Source of the DNA: DASXUX01 sp036504595
Lineage (GTDB): Bacteria > Planctomycetota > SZUA-567 > H5-PLA8
Direction of reading: 5' to 3'
Length of the DNA: 64,000 nt
Assembly: GCA_036504595.1 (NCBI GenBank)
Contig: DASXUX010000020.1
Location: forward strand, 124,001 to 188,000
In this document: positions 57,167 through 64,000 of the stretch, one piece after another
Layout of the letters: each line of letters opens with the position of its first letter
How positions within the stretch are numbered: position 1 is the stretch's first letter
Position numbers and translations under genes: made by a program
Notes under the pieces: generated by a model
The model's input: the letters and a program-made list of their open reading frames with translations, nothing else
Told to the model about the DNA's origin: nothing
Databases searched by the model: none

Positions 57167-57934
57167 ATGTGGGCTCGCATTAAACGCATTTTCCGGTCAT
57201 TCGTCGGCGCCTTCATCAGCCTGGGCGAGGATCCGAAACTCATTCTCGAACAGAACATGCGCGACATGCGCGACAAAGTGCCTGAAATGAACACAGGCAT
57301 CGCCAAGGCGCGCGGCGGCATCATTCGCCTGGAAAATGAAGCCACACAGTACAAGCAGGACATCGCGCGCTTTACCGCTCGCATCAAGGCCTGCCTGTTG
57401 AGCGGCGATGAAGCGCTGGCGGCCGACTACGCGATGCAGCTCAAGAAGGTGCAGGAAGCCCTTGAGCGCAACCAAGGACAACTCGAATCGGCGAAGGCCG
57501 GCTACGATGCACTGCTGAAGCTTAAAGAGCGCTACATGCGCGAGATGAAGCTGAAGACCGAAGAAGCCATGCAGGCCATTCGCGAAGCCGAATCAGCGAA
57601 GTGGAAGAGCGAACTGGCGGACGTGTTCCAGAGTTTCGAAGTCGGCGGCGTGGACGCGACGCATCAGGAGATGGTGGACAAACTGCGCGAGAAGACCGCG
57701 ATGGCCGACGGAAAGATCGCGGCCGCCGTCGAAAGCGTCGATATGAAGACGATCGAGATGGAAGAGAAAGCTCGCGTCCTGGAAGGCCAGGAGCTGCTCA
57801 AGCAGTTCAAGCTCGACCTGGGCCTGACGCAGAAGAAGGCCGAACCCGCTCAGACCGCCGGCGAAGCCGCCGTCGCTCCGCCCGTCGCGGAAGCTCCGAA
57901 GACTATCGGGCCGGAACGGACGAAAGTGCAGTAG
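57167..57934 (+). CDS. pspA: PspA/IM30-family membrane-stress protein
   Basis: The protein has 255 residues. The ATG at 57167 follows TAGGAGGCTAACTGC. The family opening IKRIFRSFVGAFISLGEDPKLILEQ is clear, followed by about 180 residues of alpha-helical coiled coil. The C-terminal 30 residues (Ala/Pro-rich, ending TIGPERTKVQ) are a non-coiled extension. PspA/IM30 proteins bind stressed membranes and polymerise there. No pspBC or F regulator is nearby; the upstream 270 bp hold an array and no clear sigma-54 site. Confidence 0.9.
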   Translation: MWARIKRIFRSFVGAFISLGEDPKLILEQNMRDMRDKVPEMNTGIAKARGGIIRLENEATQYKQDIARFTARIKACLLSGDEALAADYAMQLKKVQEALERNQGQLESAKAGYDALLKLKERYMREMKLKTEEAMQAIREAESAKWKSELADVFQSFEVGGVDATHQEMVDKLREKTAMADGKIAAAVESVDMKTIEMEEKARVLEGQELLKQFKLDLGLTQKKAEPAQTAGEAAVAPPVAEAPKTIGPERTKVQ

Positions 57935-57935
57935 G

Positions 57936-58044
57936 CAGCCGCAGTACGCAGGAGGCAGGTAACGGCAGTTGGCAATACCCAGCGGCAGAGGCAGTGACCG
58001 AATTTCGCGTTACTGCCTACTGTTGCTGCCTACTGCTTACTTTT
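57936..58044. repeat. Inverted pair of ggcagtaggcag-type arrays
   Basis: Units such as gcagtacgcaggaggcaggtaacggcag face tactgcctactgttgctgcctactgc, filling the gap before the substrate-binding protein gene. Confidence 0.7.
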
Positions 58045-58048
58045 CAAA

Positions 58049-59086
58049 ATGCCACTCAACGCGCGAACACTCCTGATCTTTCTCGCCGTCCTCGTCATCG
58101 CGGCGGTGGCGCTCCTCGCCACCGGCTCGCGGCGCGGCGGGCGGACGGTCGTCGTGTACACGTCGGTGGATGCCGAGGTCGCTCTGCCGGTCTTCGAACG
58201 CTTTACAAAAGTGAGCGGCATACAAGTCGTAACGCGGACGGACAGCGAAGCCTCCAAGACGACGGGGCTTGCCGAGCGGCTGCTGCAGATGAAAGGGCAG
58301 CCGGATGGCGATGTGTTCTGGAACTCGGAACTCTCATTTACGCAGATGCTGGCTCGCGAAGGCGCGCTGCAGCCGTACGTATCGCTGAACGGGATCGAAA
58401 TTCCCGAACAGTACAAGGACGCATCGGGTCTGTGGACGGGCTTTGGCTGTCGCGCGCGCGTGCTGATCTTCAACACGAATAAAGTGAAACGCGACGACGT
58501 GCCGCGCACGCTCGAAGGCTTGGCCGATCCGAAGTGGAAGGGCCGGTTCTGTATCGCGCGATCGCTGTACGGAACGACGCGCAGTCATCTGGTTGGGCTG
58601 GTGCTCGCGTTGGGCGAAGAAAAGGCTTTCAAGCTTTTCCGCTCCTGGCGCGACAACGGGTTGGTGCTGGCCGAAAGCAACAGCGACGTGCGCAACCGCG
58701 TCGCGGATGGAACGTTCGATCTGGGCCTCACCGATAGCGACGACGCGATCTCCGCGAAGGAGCGCAACAAGCCGGTCGATTTCACCGTGCCGGACCAGAC
58801 CGCGGAACTCACTGGCGTGTTCCTGATTCCGAACACGGTTTCTATTCTCAAGAATTGCCCGCACCTGGCCGAAGCGAAAGCCTTCGTCGATTTTCTGCTG
58901 CTGCCCGAGATCGAAGCGTGGCTGGGAACGATGGGCGCGCGCCAAATCCCCGTGCGCGACGTCGGCGTCAAGGGCGCGGAGCTTTCGAACCTGAACCCCG
59001 TGAAGGTCGATGCCGAAAAACTCGGCGCGCAAATTGTGCCGCTGGGCGATCGCATCGATCGCATCCTTCGCGGCGAAGAAAAATAG
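58049..59086 (+). CDS. ABC transporter substrate-binding protein (iron/thiamine type), orphan
   Basis: The protein has 345 residues. A single N-terminal membrane helix or lipoprotein-like signal (LLIFLAVLVIAAVALLATG) precedes a periplasmic binding fold with VVVYTSVDAEVALPVFERF and GDVFWNSELSFTQML, typical of the Fe(III)/thiamine family, and NDGVVLAESNSDV-like and VDFLLLPEIEAWLG segments. It binds an oxyanion or metal chelate. No permease or ATPase gene is next to it, so its transporter must lie elsewhere or it serves another role. Confidence 0.85.
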   Translation: MPLNARTLLIFLAVLVIAAVALLATGSRRGGRTVVVYTSVDAEVALPVFERFTKVSGIQVVTRTDSEASKTTGLAERLLQMKGQPDGDVFWNSELSFTQMLAREGALQPYVSLNGIEIPEQYKDASGLWTGFGCRARVLIFNTNKVKRDDVPRTLEGLADPKWKGRFCIARSLYGTTRSHLVGLVLALGEEKAFKLFRSWRDNGLVLAESNSDVRNRVADGTFDLGLTDSDDAISAKERNKPVDFTVPDQTAELTGVFLIPNTVSILKNCPHLAEAKAFVDFLLLPEIEAWLGTMGARQIPVRDVGVKGAELSNLNPVKVDAEKLGAQIVPLGDRIDRILRGEEK

Positions 59087-59087
59087 G

Positions 59088-59178
59088 GTTCAGGGGCCGG
59101 GGTTCAGGGTTCAGGGTTCAGGGTTTTGTGAACCGTGAACCATCCACCACTCACCAAGTACCACTCACCAACTACCAC
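59088..59178. repeat. gggttcagggttcagg array and actcaccaagtaccactcacc array
   Basis: Two arrays placed side by side after the stop codon of the substrate-binding gene; the second has the same unit as 43149-43181. Confidence 0.8.
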
Positions 59179-61004
59179 TGTTCTTCCACGTAGGCTTCCA
59201 GCGCGTGGAAGTACGGCATGCCCAGCTTGTACAGCCGCCGAGCGGTCTCCGTGTTGCGCGCATCGACGCGTTCCCAGAATTCACGGTCGTCGGGGCCGGG
59301 GAACATCGCGCGGTCCTTCTGCGACTGATGCTTGAAGATCGCTTCGATCTTCAGCGCCAGCTCGCGCGCGGTCATCGGGATGAGCAAGTCCGCCTGATCC
59401 AGCGGCCATTCCTGCCACGCGCCGCGGTAGAGCCACACGATCGGGCGCTGGTTCTGCGGCAGGCGCAGCACGGCCTGCTTGATCACCCACAGGCACACGC
59501 GATGCGTGCCATGCGGATCGGAGAGATCGCCGGCAGCCAGGATGCGCTGGGGCTGGACGCGCTTGAGCAAGTCCACGGTCTGCTGCACGTCGCGTTCACC
59601 CGGCGGATCCTTCTCGATCGCGCCAGTCTGATAGAAGGGCAGGTTCATGAAGACGCAGCGTTCGCGCGGAATGCCCGAATGTCCCGCGGCGCTGACGGCT
59701 TCGGCTTCGCGGATGAAGCGCTTGATGTGCGCGACTTCGGGGATGTCGATCTCGCCCGGCGTTTTTTGCGCGAGAAATGTATTGATGCGTTCGCACAGGC
59801 CGCCGTGGCCTTCGTCCGGCAGTTCCAGCGTGTGCAGGTATTTGCCGACGAAATCCATGTAGCGCTGCACGTCATGATCGAAGACCGCGATGTTGCCGCT
59901 GGTCTGGTACGCGGCCCACAGTGTGTTGCCGTTTTCGACCAGTTTGCGGCAGAGTCCGCCGGCGCTGATGACGTCGTCGTCCGGATGCGGGCTGAAGACG
60001 ATCTGCGTCTCGCCTTTCGGCAGGGTTTCGTGATCCCGAACTTTTTCGCTCAGCGTTTTGATGCAGGCATGGTTGCTCGGATCGGTCATGTGCTCCTGGC
60101 ACAAGCTGGCCAGACCGTTGGCAACGTAGTCTTCCACGCTCAGTTCCTGGATGGGCTTGTTCATCTGCTGAGCCAGCCAGACGATCGCTCGCACGCGCTC
60201 GCGCTTGGTTTTGAACTCGTAGTGCTCCGCGACGCGCCAGGGCGTCTTAATCCGCACCAATTCGGCGGCGGCGTCGTGATCGAGATGGAACAGCACGTTC
60301 GGGTGGCGCTGCAGCAGCGAGGCCGGCACTTCGAGCGTTTCGGGGCCTTCGATAGCGCGCTGAATGACCGCCGACTTGTTTTCGCCCAACGCGACCAGAG
60401 CGATCTGGCGCGCGGCCAGAATCGTCGCGCAGCCCATGGTGATCGCTTCGCTCGGCACATTGTCTTCGCCGAAAAACTCCGCCGCTGCGTCGCGCCGCGT
60501 CCAGGGATGAATGCGCACCAACCGCGTGCGAGCCTGCGGCGACGTGCCGGGTTCGTTGAAACCAATGTGGCCCGTGCGCCCGATGCCGAGAATCTGCAAA
60601 TCCAGTCCGCCGGCCGCGACGATGCGCTTTTCGTAGTCTTCGCAGAAGGCCGCGATCTCGTCGCGCGAAATGTCGCCGCGCGGGATGTTGATATTTTCCG
60701 GGCGGATATTGATGTGCCGGAACAGATGCATGTTCATGAAGCGCACGTAGCTCTGGTGCGCGTCCGGCTTCATCGGGTAGTACTCGTCCAGGTTGAACGT
60801 CGTGACTTTCGAAAAATCGAGCCCCGCGCGATGCAACTTCACCAGGTGCCCGTAAATGCCCTTCGGCGTCGAACCCGTCGGCAGGCCGAGCACCGCGTTG
60901 GGCTTGCGGCGCACCAGGTCGGCGATCTGCTGAGCAATCGCGGCGGCTAAAGCGGTGTGGTCGTGATGAATGACGATGTTTATTTTTGCTGGATCTGCGC
61001 CCAT
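59172..61004 (-). CDS. nagB: NagB-type glucosamine-6-phosphate isomerase fused to PIG-L deacetylase
   Basis: The ATG at 61004 gives 610 residues. The N-terminal half (about 1-330) is a NagB/GPI-like isomerase domain with LGLPTGSTPKGIYGHL, FNLDEYY and ILGIGRTGHIGFNEPG. The C-terminal half (about 345-610) is a PIG-L/LmbE-type metal-dependent deacetylase, with the zinc motif SPHPDDDVISAG and SDPHGTHRVC. Together they could convert N-acetylglucosamine derivatives to fructose-6-phosphate in two steps, in either order. Free PIG-L acts on N-acetylated amino sugars. The regulator at 61045 is divergent, so it may control this gene. Confidence 0.9.
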   Translation of the reverse strand: MGADPAKINIVIHHDHTALAAAIAQQIADLVRRKPNAVLGLPTGSTPKGIYGHLVKLHRAGLDFSKVTTFNLDEYYPMKPDAHQSYVRFMNMHLFRHINIRPENINIPRGDISRDEIAAFCEDYEKRIVAAGGLDLQILGIGRTGHIGFNEPGTSPQARTRLVRIHPWTRRDAAAEFFGEDNVPSEAITMGCATILAARQIALVALGENKSAVIQRAIEGPETLEVPASLLQRHPNVLFHLDHDAAAELVRIKTPWRVAEHYEFKTKRERVRAIVWLAQQMNKPIQELSVEDYVANGLASLCQEHMTDPSNHACIKTLSEKVRDHETLPKGETQIVFSPHPDDDVISAGGLCRKLVENGNTLWAAYQTSGNIAVFDHDVQRYMDFVGKYLHTLELPDEGHGGLCERINTFLAQKTPGEIDIPEVAHIKRFIREAEAVSAAGHSGIPRERCVFMNLPFYQTGAIEKDPPGERDVQQTVDLLKRVQPQRILAAGDLSDPHGTHRVCLWVIKQAVLRLPQNQRPIVWLYRGAWQEWPLDQADLLIPMTARELALKIEAIFKHQSQKDRAMFPGPDDREFWERVDARNTETARRLYKLGMPYFHALEAYVEEQW

Positions 61005-61044
61005 GTCTCTCCCGTTCCTTTGCACGTTCCTCTCAACAACATCC
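61005..61044. promoter_or_regulatory. Short divergent intergenic region
   Basis: Forty bases separate the NagB-PIG-L start and the regulator's predicted start. Promoters must overlap both genes or lie inside coding sequence, which suggests the regulator start is further downstream. No operator is visible. Confidence 0.4.
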
Positions 61045-62505
61045 ATGAAGCATATTAAACGAGCACACAACGCTCTGCCGGAGAAATTCCAGCAAGGCAG
61101 GCTGGACAGCCTGCCCCACGTTTGCATCCCGCGCCGCTTGAGTTACGTTAACGCGACCGTGAAGATTCGCGCGCGCGTCAAAACTCTGTTTCCCGAACCG
61201 CTGCGTGACGCGCATGGCGCCGCGCACTTCGCCGGCTACACGGGCAGCCAACAGCTAACAAAGGCTGCCCGTGCCACACAAGGCCCCGGCCGCCTGCGCC
61301 AGGTCGCCGTCGTGTTTCCGCTGCAACTGGACCCCACGCGCCACGGCAGCCTGGAAGGCCAGAGCCTGGCGCAGCACCAGTTCAAAACGATGTTCAGCAG
61401 TTACGGGATTCTTCGCGGCGTGTGCCGCTTCGCTCACGGGCACGGGCGCTGGAACCTGCGCTTTTCCGAAAATTCGCCCGGCGGCCTGACGCGCTTCATC
61501 AAACAGTTTCAGCCGGAAGGAATCGTCGCGCACGTGTCCTCGCCCGAAGTCCGCTCGATCCTGAAACGCAGCGGCGCGAAAGTCGTGAACGTTTCCAGCT
61601 ACATGAGCGATCCCGGTTTTCCCTCCGTCGTGATGGACAATCTCGCCATCGGCCGCCTCGCCGCCACGCACCTGCTCGACAGCGGCTTCCGGCGCACGGG
61701 CTTCATCGGCTACCCGCACGTGAACTTTTCGGAACTGCGCCGGCAGGGCTTTGTGGAACAACTTCAAGCGCACGGCCAGACGCCGCAGAATTATCCGCCC
61801 GTCGAAAACGTGATCGGCGAGATGGCCTACACGGCGGCCGACAAGGAGCTGTGCCGCTGGCTGCGCGCGCTGGTCAAGCCCGCTGGCATCTTCTGCTGCA
61901 ACGACGGCCTGGCCTCGTGCATCGCCGACACCTGCCGCGCGATCGGCTTTCGCGTGCCGGACGACGTGGCGCTCATCGGAGCGGATAATTCGGAGATCGT
62001 CTGCGAACTGTCCAATCCGCAGCTTTCCAGCGTGCGCATCCCGCGCGAACGCGTTGGTTTTCTCGCCGGCGAAATGCTGCATCACCTGATGGATGGCAAG
62101 CCGGAGCCGGCGGAGTTCATGCTGCTGCCGCCCGACGGCATCGCTCTGCGGCGTTCATCGGAAATCCTGGCGGTGGACGACGAAGATCTCGTTCAAGCGC
62201 TCAGCTATATCCGCGAGCACGCGCATGAGTCGATCGGCGTCGAACAGGTTCTGGCCGAAGTGCCGATTTCGCGGCGGCTGCTGGAGCAGAAGTTTCGCGA
62301 CATTCTGGGCAAGTCGCCGCTCCAGGAAATCCAACGCGTTCACATCGAGCGCGCCAAGCAGATTCTCTACGACACCGACCATAGTCTGGCGCTCATCGCC
62401 CGCCAGTCCGGCTTCAACAGCACCGAACGGCTTTCGGTGGTCTTCAGGCAGGTCGTCGGCATGACGCCCGGCCAGTTCCGGCGGCGCGCGCGGATGATGC
62501 GGTGA
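61045..62505 (+). CDS. XylR-like AraC-family regulator with PBP domain
   Basis: The ATG at 61045 gives 486 residues, with an uncertain N-terminus. A periplasmic-binding-protein-like sensor (VAVVFPLQLD, VVMDNLAIGRLAATHLLDSGFRRTGFIG, about 105-365) precedes an AraC-type DNA-binding domain (SIGVEQVLAEVPISRRLLEQKF, LIARQSGFNSTERLSVVFRQ, about 385-486). Sugar-responsive regulators of this layout control carbohydrate genes in PVC bacteria. Two different dispersed repeats are translated near residues 16-25 and 64-78, before the sensor. They lie where no conserved sequence is expected. Confidence 0.85.
   Translation: MKHIKRAHNALPEKFQQGRLDSLPHVCIPRRLSYVNATVKIRARVKTLFPEPLRDAHGAAHFAGYTGSQQLTKAARATQGPGRLRQVAVVFPLQLDPTRHGSLEGQSLAQHQFKTMFSSYGILRGVCRFAHGHGRWNLRFSENSPGGLTRFIKQFQPEGIVAHVSSPEVRSILKRSGAKVVNVSSYMSDPGFPSVVMDNLAIGRLAATHLLDSGFRRTGFIGYPHVNFSELRRQGFVEQLQAHGQTPQNYPPVENVIGEMAYTAADKELCRWLRALVKPAGIFCCNDGLASCIADTCRAIGFRVPDDVALIGADNSEIVCELSNPQLSSVRIPRERVGFLAGEMLHHLMDGKPEPAEFMLLPPDGIALRRSSEILAVDDEDLVQALSYIREHAHESIGVEQVLAEVPISRRLLEQKFRDILGKSPLQEIQRVHIERAKQILYDTDHSLALIARQSGFNSTERLSVVFRQVVGMTPGQFRRRARMMR
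61097..61114. repeat. 18-bp palindrome GCAGGCTGGACAGCCTGC, copy 2
   Basis: Identical to 35133-35150 and in frame in the regulator gene, read as GRLDSLP. Confidence 0.88.
61239..61273. repeat. 35-bp hairpin element, copy 2 (coding)
   Basis: The 11-bp arms are identical to those at 6555-6589 and the loop differs at two positions. It is translated as TGSQQLTKAARA. Confidence 0.9.
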
Positions 62506-62515
62506 GGCTTGGTGC

Positions 62516-62562
62516 CACTGGCTCAGCCTGCCGGCTGTTTGTTTGGCCGGCTTAGCCAGTGC
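62516..62562. terminator. Hairpin-rich repeat after the regulator
   Basis: CACTGGCT..CAGCCTGCCGGC faces GCCGGCTTAGCCAGTG across a T-rich loop. A second small stem, GCAATC..GATTGC, follows at 62593-62610. It sits between two same-strand genes and could attenuate readthrough. Confidence 0.5.
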
Positions 62563-62702
62563 TTGCCCCACCGGCACTGGCACCACAAATTGCGCAATCC
62601 GGGAAGATTGCGCTCCACTGGCACCGCTAAGCTTCTTCCATATAATCGCTGCCTCGTTTTGGTGTGCCTACGGCGGCGCTTTTTCAGAGGAAGGATGGCA
62701 GA

Positions 62703-63806
62703 ATGAAGAGTTACAATATCGCAGTCATCGGCGGCGACGGCACCGGGCCGGAAGTCACCGCTGAATCGATCAAGGTTCTCAAGGCTGCGGCGCAGAAGTT
62801 CGACCTGACGCTGAATTTCACCGATTTCGATTTCGGCGGCGAGCGCTACAAACGCACCGGCGAAGTGCTGCCGAATTCGGCCGTCGGCGATCTGAAGAAA
62901 TTCCCGGCGATCCTGCTGGGCGCCATCGGCCATCCCGATGTGAAGCCTGGCATCCTCGAAAAAGGCATTCTCCTGCGCCTGCGCTTCGAAATGGAGCAGT
63001 ACATCAACCTGCGCCCGGTGCGCCTGTACGACGACCGCTTCTGCCCGATCAAGGACAAGAAGCCCGAGGACATCGACTTTGTTGTCGTCCGCGAAAACAA
63101 CGAAGGGCTCTACACCGGCGCGGGCGGCACGACCTACAAAGGCACGCCGCATGAAGTCGCCGTTCAGGAAAGCATCAACACCCGCCGCGGCGTGGACCGC
63201 TGCCTGAAATACGCTTTCGATTACGCCGTCAAGCGCCATCAGACCAAGGCCTGGAAAGGCCTGAAGCCTGAAGATATTTCCGGCGGCAAGAAGTCACAGC
63301 TCACGCTCTGCGGCAAAACCAACGTGCTGACCTACGCCTTCGACCTGTGGGAACGCGCGTTCCACGAAATGGGCGCGAAGTACCCGAGCGTCAAGCGCGA
63401 TTACGCTCACGTCGATGCGACCACAATGTGGTTCGTAAAGAACCCGGAGTGGTTCGACGTGATCGTCACCGACAACATGTTCGGCGACATCATCACCGAT
63501 CTGGGCGCGATGATTCAGGGTGGAATGGGCATTGCCGCGGGCGGCAACATCAACCCGGAAGGCACGAGCATGTTCGAGCCGATCGGCGGCAGCGCGCCGA
63601 AGTATACCGGCAAGAACGTCATCAACCCGCTGGCCGCCATCTGCGCCGGCGCGATGCTGATGGAGCACATCGGCGAAAACAAAGCCGCGGCCGCGATCGA
63701 AACGGCCGTCATCAAACTCGTCCGCGAGAAGATGAAGAGCCTGGCCGCCGGCAAGATGGGCTTCAGCACCACGCAGGTTGGCGATATGGTGGCGGCGAGC
63801 CTGTAG
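62703..63806 (+). CDS. leuB: Isocitrate/isopropylmalate dehydrogenase family enzyme
   Basis: The ATG at 62703 follows GGAAGGATGGCAGA and gives 367 residues, normal for IPMDH. NIAVIGGDGTGPEVTAE and the metal-binding DNMFGDIITDLGAMIQGG are clear, and the segment NINPEGTSMFEPIGGSAP shows the nucleotide loop. It is most likely 3-isopropylmalate dehydrogenase of leucine synthesis; homoisocitrate or tartrate dehydrogenase is possible because the catalytic loop is not diagnostic and no leuC/D genes are near. It is followed by a hairpin that ends in TTT. Confidence 0.8.
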   Translation: MKSYNIAVIGGDGTGPEVTAESIKVLKAAAQKFDLTLNFTDFDFGGERYKRTGEVLPNSAVGDLKKFPAILLGAIGHPDVKPGILEKGILLRLRFEMEQYINLRPVRLYDDRFCPIKDKKPEDIDFVVVRENNEGLYTGAGGTTYKGTPHEVAVQESINTRRGVDRCLKYAFDYAVKRHQTKAWKGLKPEDISGGKKSQLTLCGKTNVLTYAFDLWERAFHEMGAKYPSVKRDYAHVDATTMWFVKNPEWFDVIVTDNMFGDIITDLGAMIQGGMGIAAGGNINPEGTSMFEPIGGSAPKYTGKNVINPLAAICAGAMLMEHIGENKAAAAIETAVIKLVREKMKSLAAGKMGFSTTQVGDMVAASL

Positions 63807-63895
63807 ATGGTACTTGGTGAGTGGTGAGTGGTGAGTGGTGAGTGGTAGACGGGCAGCCGGGAGAACACGGCTGCCCGTTTCGTTGATTGTGCGCG
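63807..63895. other. Convergent gap with array and hairpin
   Basis: Contains a gtgagtggtgagtgg array (63812-63846) and the hairpin at 63849-63878. No gene was seen. Confidence 0.7.
63849..63878. terminator. Bidirectional terminator-like hairpin ACGGGCAGCC..GGCTGCCCGT
   Basis: Perfect 10-bp arms with a 10-bp loop, followed by TTT on the plus strand, between two converging genes. It belongs to the same hairpin family as 6555 and 61239. Confidence 0.65.
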
Positions 63896-64000
63896 CTATT
63901 TTCGTGTGTGCGTGGAAAGAACTGCGCGCACGCGGCGGGCAAGCCCGGCCGCCGTGAAGGGCTTCTCTATAAATTCGATATTCTCGTCCAGCACTCCCTG
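63896..64000 (-). CDS. C-terminus of a response-regulator receiver domain (cut at window edge)
   Basis: Read from the right edge, the frame gives IEFIEKPFTAAGLARRVRAVL and ends at TAG (complement of 63896-63898). IEKPFT is the conserved Lys-Pro switch region of receiver domains. The short Arg-rich tail after it suggests either a stand-alone regulator or the receiver of a hybrid histidine kinase. Most of the gene lies beyond the window. The hairpin at 63849-63878 follows its stop codon. Confidence 0.75.
   Translation of the reverse strand, partial: QGVLDENIEFIEKPFTAAGLARRVRAVLSTHTRK

Noticed and set aside
59205..60950. A 581-residue plus-strand ORF opposite the NagB-PIG-L fusion
   Set aside because: Shadow of a gene with clear active-site motifs.

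Overview
The window is GC-rich bacterial DNA (roughly 60% by eye, not computed) and most resembles a Planctomycetota or other PVC-superphylum chromosome. The evidence for that is a MoxR / DUF58 / BatA-type vWA / DUF4175-like / prenyltransferase-repeat operon, many secreted PQQ-propeller, FG-GAP and DUF1080-like proteins, a Tat-exported GH116-like enzyme, an AraC/PBP-type XylR-like regulator, and frequent GTG and TTG starts with good ribosome binding sites. No tRNA, rRNA or CRISPR array was seen.

Layout. 2-628 is the tail of a transposase. 699-14011 (minus) is one long operon: zinc-ribbon MoxR ATPase, DUF58 protein, two membrane vWA proteins coupled by an ATGA overlap, a DUF4175-like membrane protein, a Gln/Gly-rich coiled-coil protein and a secreted prenyltransferase/squalene-oxidase repeat protein. 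14249-20615 holds secreted proteins (transglutaminase-like, DUF1080-like, GH116-like). 20742-23540 carries a metallo-beta-lactamase-fold hydrolase, a PyrK-like flavoprotein and a double GNAT protein. 24568-36166 (minus) is a redox operon. It encodes a PQQ propeller, an NHL propeller, a tiny Tat Cys protein, a Tat ferredoxin, a NapH-like membrane Fe-S protein, a membrane-anchored PQQ protein, a NuoE-NuoF fusion and a GltD-like Fe-S flavoprotein. The last two together look like a Sporomusa-type (Stn) electron-bifurcating transhydrogenase. 36479-43078 has an SSS transporter, a site-2 protease, an aconitase with a histone-H1-like lysine tail, and a GPP34 (GOLPH3) protein. 43179-55420 is rich in large secreted DUF1080, FG-GAP, TPR and PQQ proteins. 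55535-64000 holds a flavin reductase-like protein, a UPF0175/DUF3368 toxin-antitoxin pair, PspA, an orphan ABC binding protein, a NagB-PIG-L fusion with a divergent XylR-like regulator, an isopropylmalate dehydrogenase-type enzyme, and the end of a response-regulator domain.

The most unusual property is repeat content. At least five dispersed small-repeat families occur, several of them inside genes and in frame. The clearest is a palindromic element with ten copies. All ten lie inside reading frames and all are read in one frame, giving ASVPA...GRDAG or ASLPA...GTEAR peptides in surface loops or linkers. In addition, nearly every intergenic gap holds its own short-period tandem array (7-11 bp units), often facing an inverted array. 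Some of these arrays have been absorbed into protein termini, including signal peptides.
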